Assembly: GCA_945876925.1 (NCBI GenBank)
Contig: CAMCQD010000041.1
Location: 1-9,609, forward strand
Reading direction: 5' to 3'
DNA: 9,609 nucleotides
From: an uncultured Dermatophilus sp.
Lineage (GTDB): Bacteria > Actinomycetota > Actinomycetes > Actinomycetales > Dermatophilaceae
Under the pieces are notes generated by a model that was given only the letters and a program-made list of their open reading frames with translations, did no database searches and had not been told where the DNA came from. Of the stretch, positions 6,340-9,609 are shown one piece after another; the stretch's first letter is position 1; each line of letters begins with the position of its first letter. Both the position numbers and the translations under genes were made by a program.

Positions 6340-6345
6340 AGTTTA
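6340..6345 (-). promoter_or_regulatory. Possible -10 box (TAAACT) for rpsB
   Basis: On the minus strand TAAACT fits the TANNNT pattern and is the best candidate upstream of rpsB. It would put the transcript start near 6333. No matching -35 hexamer is seen at 16-18 bases. TTGACC (6328-6323, minus strand) resembles a -35 box but has no -10 partner at the right distance. On the plus strand the overlapping TAGTTT (6339-6344) also fits TANNNT. Confidence 0.3.
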
Positions 6346-6413
6346 CGTTGCGGCCCGCCACCAGAGCGAATCGCCGCTGCCGCACCCACGCCAGGCCCGC
6401 GCGCACGCGACCG

Positions 6414-6419
6414 TAGGCT
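6414..6419 (+). promoter_or_regulatory. Possible -10 box (TAGGCT) for a leaderless aminotransferase transcript
   Basis: TAGGCT lies at -12 to -7 relative to the A of the aminotransferase ATG, exactly the placement seen for leaderless actinobacterial genes, where transcription starts at the first base of the start codon. The gene lacks a well-spaced ribosome site (GAGG is only two bases from the ATG), which fits. No -35 hexamer is obvious. Confidence 0.35.
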
Positions 6420-6425
6420 GAGGCG

Positions 6426-7610
6426 ATGGACCAACCCCTCGTCGCGCGGCTGCGCCCGTTCGGTTCCACCATCTTCGGCACCATCAGCGCCCTGGCCGCC
6501 GAGCACGGCGCGGTGAACCTCGGCCAGGGGTTCCCCGACTCCGACGGCCCCGCCGAGGTCCTCCAGGCAGCCCGCGAGGCAATCGCCTCCGGGCACAACC
6601 AGTACCCGCCAGCCAATGGCACGCCGCAGCTCAGGCAGGCCGTGGCCCGGCACCGGGCCAGGTTCTCCGGCATCAGCCTCGACCCGGCGAGCCAGGTGCT
6701 CATCACCCACGGCGCCACCGAGGGGATCGCCTCATGCCTGCTCGGCCTGTGCGAACCGGGCGACGAAGTGGTCACCTTCGAGCCGTACTACGACTCGTAC
6801 GCGGCGATCATCGCGCTGGCCGGGGCGAGACGGCGCACCAGCGTGCTGCGCTTTCCCGGCTATGACGTCGATGAGGACTCGCTGCGGGCGGCGTTCGGGC
6901 CGCGCACCCGCGCCGTGCTGCTCAACTCACCGCACAACCCCACCGGCAAGGTGTTCGCCCCCGATGAGCTGCAGCTCATCGTTGACCTGGCGGTGCAGCA
7001 TGACGCCTGGATCATCACCGACGAGGTGTACGAGCACCTCACCTTCGACGACGTGCCGCACGTGCCGGTCGCCTCCCTGCCCGGGGCGGCGGCGCGCACC
7101 CTGTCCATCGGGTCGGGCGGCAAGAGCTTCTCGGTCACCGGCTGGAAGGTCGGCTGGGTCACCGGGCCAGCCGAGGGCGTCGCGGCCGCCGCGGCGGTCA
7201 AGCAGTTCCTCAGCTACTCCGGGGGTGCTCCGCTGCAGCCGGCCATTGCTGTCGGCCTGGACCTGCCGGAGGCGTACTTCACCGGGGCCGCCAAGGTGCT
7301 GGAACGCAAACGCGACCTGGTAGCCGGCACCCTGAACAGGCTGGACGTGCCGGTCAGCGTCCCGGCGGGCACGTTCTTCATCACCGCCGACCTGGCCGGG
7401 CTCGGCGTCGAGGACGCGGCCGCGTTCTGCCATGACATGCCCGCCCGGTACGGACTGGCCGCGATCCCCGTGTCGGTGTTCCACGACGAGCCGCATGCCG
7501 CCGACAGCATCGTGCGATTCGCGTTCTGCAAGCGCGATGACACCCTCGCCGAGGGAATGCGCCGCCTGGAGGCGATGGTCACCGGCCTGCGCCGGGACGG
7601 ACTGCCCTGA
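6426..7610 (+). CDS. PLP-dependent class I/II aminotransferase, kynurenine/methionine-aminotransferase-like
   Basis: This is a fold-type I PLP enzyme that moves an amino group from an amino acid to a 2-oxo acid. The 394-residue product opens with RLRPFGSTIFGTISALAAEH and VNLGQGFPDSDGP (30-42). This resembles the subgroup containing kynurenine aminotransferase/cysteine-S-conjugate beta-lyase, YbdL-type methionine aminotransferases and some succinyl-DAP aminotransferases. Active-site features are YDSYAA (122-127), NSPHNPTGKVF (167-177, PLP-contacting N171), DEVYEHL (199-205, D199 and Y202), and SGGKSFSVTGWKVGW (230-244). K233 is the PLP lysine. VRFAFCKRD (363-371) has R364 for the substrate carboxylate. 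All expected catalytic residues are present and the length is normal. Exact substrate cannot be read from sequence. The ATG at 6426 gives the family N-terminus; the promoter may be leaderless. It runs divergently from rpsB and is not obviously in an operon. Confidence 0.93.
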   Translation: MDQPLVARLRPFGSTIFGTISALAAEHGAVNLGQGFPDSDGPAEVLQAAREAIASGHNQYPPANGTPQLRQAVARHRARFSGISLDPASQVLITHGATEGIASCLLGLCEPGDEVVTFEPYYDSYAAIIALAGARRRTSVLRFPGYDVDEDSLRAAFGPRTRAVLLNSPHNPTGKVFAPDELQLIVDLAVQHDAWIITDEVYEHLTFDDVPHVPVASLPGAAARTLSIGSGGKSFSVTGWKVGWVTGPAEGVAAAAAVKQFLSYSGGAPLQPAIAVGLDLPEAYFTGAAKVLERKRDLVAGTLNRLDVPVSVPAGTFFITADLAGLGVEDAAAFCHDMPARYGLAAIPVSVFHDEPHAADSIVRFAFCKRDDTLAEGMRRLEAMVTGLRRDGLP

Positions 7611-7626
7611 GCCCGCTGGCGCCTGG

Positions 7627-7670
7627 CCCGGGAACCTGCGCCTGCCGGCCCCGCTAACCCGGGAACCTGC
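7627..7670. repeat. Direct repeat of 13 bp, two copies
   Basis: CCCGGGAACCTGC occurs at 7627-7639 and again at 7658-7670, 31 bases apart, starting 17 bases after the aminotransferase stop. The bases in between are not repeated. It may be a local duplication or a pair of binding sites; nothing else supports a function. Confidence 0.5.
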
Positions 7671-8075
7671 TTGACCCGGCAGCCCTGCCCCGGCCCCGTC
7701 GTGGTCCCAGGCCTTCCGGAGCACAGGCGCGCTGACCGGCGCCCTGAAACCAAAGCCGCACGCGCGCAGGCACTCCCCCGGCCGCAGACCTGCCCGCTCA
7801 CGCCAGGACGCTGCAGCAGCCGCCAGGCACGAGCGGCGACCAGACAGGACATGACTCCCCTGCCATCTCCGGCAGGAACAAACGAGCCCGCCAACCCGCC
7901 CGAGCCACAGCCGCAAGTGATCAGAACCGGGGCCGCAGCGCCCCGGCAACCAGGGAGGCGTGCTGGCCAGATAGCCGAACCGCGCCTCTGCCGGGCCGCT
8001 CCTGGCTGCGGTATCCGGGTGCGCCGCAACCCCCGCCGCAGCACCGGCTCAAGCGGGCACGCATCAGGGCCAGCC

Positions 8076-8108
8076 CGGCTAGCGGGCCCGCGCCAGCCCC
8101 GCTAGCCG
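8076..8108. terminator. 11-bp perfect hairpin upstream of the M23 gene
   Basis: CGGCTAGCGGG (8076-8086) and CCCGCTAGCCG (8098-8108) pair perfectly around an 11-base loop, 51 bases before the M23 start. No U-tract follows. It could end the aminotransferase transcript, although that gene stops nearly 470 bases earlier, or it could be a structured leader for the M23 mRNA. Confidence 0.45.
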
Positions 8109-8159
8109 CCGGTCCACAACCCCGGTGAAGGGCGCGCAGCTGTCCACAGGACGGCCACC

Positions 8160-8807
8160 GTGGCAGGGCGCGCAGCGCACCCGGCCCGGCACGCTCGGGC
8201 AATGCCCATCGACCTCACCATTCCCCTGTTCGCGCTCGGCATGGTCACCGGACCAGTCGGCGTCGGCGGCGCTGTCGCCTCCACGGGGGCGCGGGTCGTG
8301 GGCGGGGCGGTGGCCCGTCACCTCCTGTCAAAGGCAGCGGCCCGCGGCGTCACCCTCGGGCGACTCGGCAAGGCGCACGACGCCGCCGAGCTCATCCCGG
8401 GAAAGTGGCGGGTGCCGCTCAACGGCACCGTCGAGATTGCCCGCCGGTTCGAGAAGCCGCCGCAGCGCTGGAACGCGGGGCATCGCGGAGTCGACCTGCG
8501 CACCAACGCCAGCGGCACGGTGTACGCGGCCAATAGCGGGGTCGTGTACTTCGCCGGCTCGGTCGCCGGAAAGCCGGTCGTGAGCATCCAGCACACCACC
8601 GGGGTGCGCACCACGTACGAGCCTGTCATCGCCTCGGTGAAGAAGGGCGAGACGGTGCATTCGGGAGATGTCATCGGGCGGATCAAACCAGGATCGGCCC
8701 ATTGCCCGCCCGCAAGCTGCCTGCACTGGGGAGCTAAACGCGGACTGGAGTACATCGACCCGCTCTCCCTGCTCGGCGGCGAGGTCAGGCTCTTGCCCCT
8801 GCGGTGA
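8160..8807 (+). CDS. M23 (LytM-type) peptidase-like protein, divergent active site
   Basis: M23 proteins are zinc endopeptidases that cut peptidoglycan cross-bridges, or are inactive regulators of other hydrolases. This 215-residue protein has the LytM fold from about residue 82 (WRVPLNGTVEIARRF) to PLSLLGG. HRGVD (108-112) supplies the zinc ligands H108 and D112. TVYAANSGVVYFAGSVAGK (120-138) and VKKGETVHSGDVIGRI (160-175) are typical strands. The usual HxH near the end is CLH (C187-L188-H189), in the segment HCPPASCLHWGAKRG. I recall the same form in actinobacterial homologues beside rpsB. GTG 8160 is preferred because AGGA lies eight bases upstream and because the extra residues supply Arg/His before a hydrophobic stretch (16-42), like a signal peptide with possible cleavage after AVA (38-40). 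ATG 8202 is the alternative. It probably acts outside the membrane. Confidence 0.88.
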   Translation: MAGRAAHPARHARAMPIDLTIPLFALGMVTGPVGVGGAVASTGARVVGGAVARHLLSKAAARGVTLGRLGKAHDAAELIPGKWRVPLNGTVEIARRFEKPPQRWNAGHRGVDLRTNASGTVYAANSGVVYFAGSVAGKPVVSIQHTTGVRTTYEPVIASVKKGETVHSGDVIGRIKPGSAHCPPASCLHWGAKRGLEYIDPLSLLGGEVRLLPLR

Positions 8808-9557
8808 GCACAGATCAGCGGCACATTCCGGGCGGCCCAGACGGACCTGCCCGGGACCCGCTGGATGCCTGAGATACCCGCTCCGGACGGCTCCAGAGGA
8901 GGCCGGCCTCGGGCAGCTACCAGGACTCCCCGGTCCAGCGGCACGGCCTCGCGCCGCTGGACCGGGGAGCAGCAATCGACCCGCCAGCGCACGAGAGAGG
9001 ATCCGTATTTTCCGCGCGGATGTGCCGTGCCCTCGCAAAGGAACACATCGCGCCCTCGGTCACCTGCGAGCCCTCACCCGCACCCAGCAGGCACCGCGCC
9101 CAGGCCGATCCCGCTACCGGCTCCCGCTGAGCCCTCCCGGCCAGTTCCCTGGCCCGCGCTCCCCGGGCCTGGCTCGCAGCCGAACCGGGGCACCGCTCGC
9201 ATCTTCCCGCCCGCACCTCCGCGAGCGGGCCGGGCGAACCGGCTGAGGCGTCCCCGTAGCGTGCTTTCCCGCCGCCCGCACCTATCCCTCAACCCTCACC
9301 ACAGCCCCTCACCGCTTGACAAGGAACATAGGGGACACCCCCGCGGGCGGAAACCGCCCTGGGACCGGAGCAGCTGATCCGGCGCAGGCCTCCCGGCTCG
9401 CACGGCCATGCCTGAGTTATCGATTCGCTGACATCTCTGCCCGGCACCCCCGCCCTGCACACCTGGCGGGCATACTGCGCCAGCACCTCAGCTCCGGCTG
9501 CCCGGGAGCAGCCAGGAGTGCCGCGTCGTCACGGTGGCAGGCCCGGTCCGGCCAGGG
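8808..9557. other. Gene-free stretch after the M23 gene
   Basis: No credible gene is seen in these 750 bases. The longest open frames on both strands encode Pro/Arg/Ser-rich text without domain character. The visible structure is the 17-bp hairpin at 8926-8969, a small ATCCG/CGGAT inverted repeat around 9001-9023, and a lone TTGACA (9316-9321) with no -10 partner. I found no tRNA-like clover-leaf. In relatives the neighbouring gene beyond the M23 peptidase is often the sigma factor gene whiG; it is not present here. Confidence 0.55.
8926..8969 (+). terminator. 17-bp perfect hairpin, likely terminator of the M23 gene
   Basis: CTCCCCGGTCCAGCGGC (8926-8942) and its exact reverse complement (8953-8969) enclose a 10-base loop. 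It starts 118 bases after the M23 stop codon and has no U-tract on either strand. It is the longest uninterrupted stem in the window. Termination of the M23 transcript is the simplest role, but the structure is strand-symmetric and could also stop leftward transcripts from beyond the window. Confidence 0.65.
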
Positions 9558-9609
9558 GTAGCGATCGCAGGTATGCCGTTTTCGGGACTCCGTGCACGTT
9601 TACCTAGGT
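9558..9609 (+). repeat. Second copy of the 96-bp palindromic element, left half, cut by the window end
   Basis: Starting with GTAGCGATC at 9558, this sequence aligns without gaps to both halves of the element at 667-762. It matches the right half (minus strand) at 36 of 48 positions, including 27 of the first 29, and the left half at 35 of 48. The half length of 48 would place the centre at 9605/9606, and ACCTAGGT (9602-9609) is indeed a perfect palindrome centred there. The window ends four bases past the centre, so the other half is not visible. Confidence 0.8.

Larger units (their letters stand above)
6087..6425. promoter_or_regulatory. Divergent control region between rpsB and the aminotransferase gene
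   Basis: This 339-bp spacer must hold the rpsB promoter and its leader. Three compact palindromes lie side by side: ACCCC-ct-GGGGT (6275-6286), CTCCCGGGAG (6288-6297) and CCCGCGCGGG (6302-6311). A hairpin, CCCGG-ccgta-CCGGG, occupies 6205-6219. The only AT-rich island is around 6339-6345. S2 mRNA leaders are often autoregulated by S2 in bacteria, and the leader here (up to about 250 bases if transcription starts near 6333) is long enough, but I cannot match it to a known leader motif. I see no open frame worth reporting. Confidence 0.5.
7611..8159. other. Gene-free stretch between the aminotransferase and M23 genes
   Basis: No credible gene is visible in these 549 bases. Frames that stay open give Pro/Arg/Ala-rich text on both strands. 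The stretch holds a 13-bp direct repeat CCCGGGAACCTGC (7627-7639 and 7658-7670, offset 31), a 7-bp hairpin CCGGGGC/GCCCCGG (7927-7946), and an 11-bp hairpin (8076-8108). Near 8112-8148 are two TCCACA motifs. There is no clear promoter for the M23 gene and no obvious terminator immediately after the aminotransferase stop. Confidence 0.55.

Noticed and set aside
6087..6710. N-terminal extension of rpsB reading back through the control region into the aminotransferase gene
   Set aside because: S2 begins cleanly at MAVVTMRQLL with a strong AAGGAGA site. The extension is chance open frame and overlaps a better gene on the other strand.
6927..8044. Long minus-strand open frames opposite the aminotransferase and running into the spacer
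   Set aside because: They lie antisense to a clearly conserved enzyme and give Gly/Arg/Ala-rich text without recognisable motifs.
8112..8148. DnaA-box-like motifs (GGTCCACAA and CTGTCCACA), with similar single sites near 4040 and 6112
   Set aside because: They are scattered, mostly one mismatch from the consensus, not clustered as at an origin, and there is no dnaA/dnaN neighbourhood.
9316..9321. Perfect TTGACA hexamer as a promoter -35 box
   Set aside because: No TANNNT sequence lies 16-19 bases downstream and no gene follows within the window.
1..9609. CRISPR array, tRNA genes, insertion sequence or prophage genes
   Set aside because: No regularly spaced direct repeats, no clover-leaf with a GTTCRA arm, and no transposase, integrase or phage-like frame was seen on either strand.

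Overview
The window is chromosomal DNA from a very GC-rich actinobacterium. The evidence is strong G/C preference at third codon positions, GTG starts on several genes, hairpins without U-tracts after genes, and protein sequences that read like those of Streptomyces and its relatives. The gene order agrees: M23 peptidase / rpsB / tsf / pyrH / frr / cdsA / rlmN is a conserved actinobacterial neighbourhood. I cannot place the organism below phylum or class level from this sequence.

Layout from left to right. Bases 1-432 carry the N-terminal part of rlmN on the minus strand, cut by the window edge. Bases 433-1019 are mostly non-coding and hold a 96-bp imperfect palindrome (667-762). An uncharacterised 242-residue protein is encoded on the plus strand at 1020-1748. 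It lies between cdsA and rlmN, which are usually adjacent and co-directional in this group. Then, all on the minus strand and transcribed right to left, come cdsA, frr, pyrH, tsf and rpsB (1773-6086). Two strong hairpins lie between tsf and pyrH and another between rpsB and tsf. The cluster therefore probably works as two units: rpsB-tsf, with an attenuator, and pyrH-frr-cdsA. A 339-bp divergent control region separates rpsB from a plus-strand class I/II aminotransferase (6426-7610). A gene-free stretch of 549 bp leads to a plus-strand M23 (LytM-type) peptidase-like protein (8160-8807), followed by a 17-bp perfect hairpin and about 0.75 kb with no credible gene. The window ends inside a second copy of the palindromic element (9558-9609).

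How the genes fit together. rpsB (ribosomal protein S2), tsf (elongation factor Ts), frr (ribosome recycling factor) and rlmN (23S rRNA/tRNA methyltransferase) serve translation. pyrH makes UDP for RNA and cell-envelope precursors. cdsA makes CDP-diacylglycerol for phospholipids. The M23 protein and the aminotransferase are accessory neighbours that read away from rpsB.

The most unusual object is the 96-bp palindromic repeat. Its two halves at 667-762 and the half copy at 9558-9605 align without gaps over 48 positions. The half copy stops almost exactly at its predicted centre of symmetry, which gives a sharp prediction for the sequence just beyond the window.
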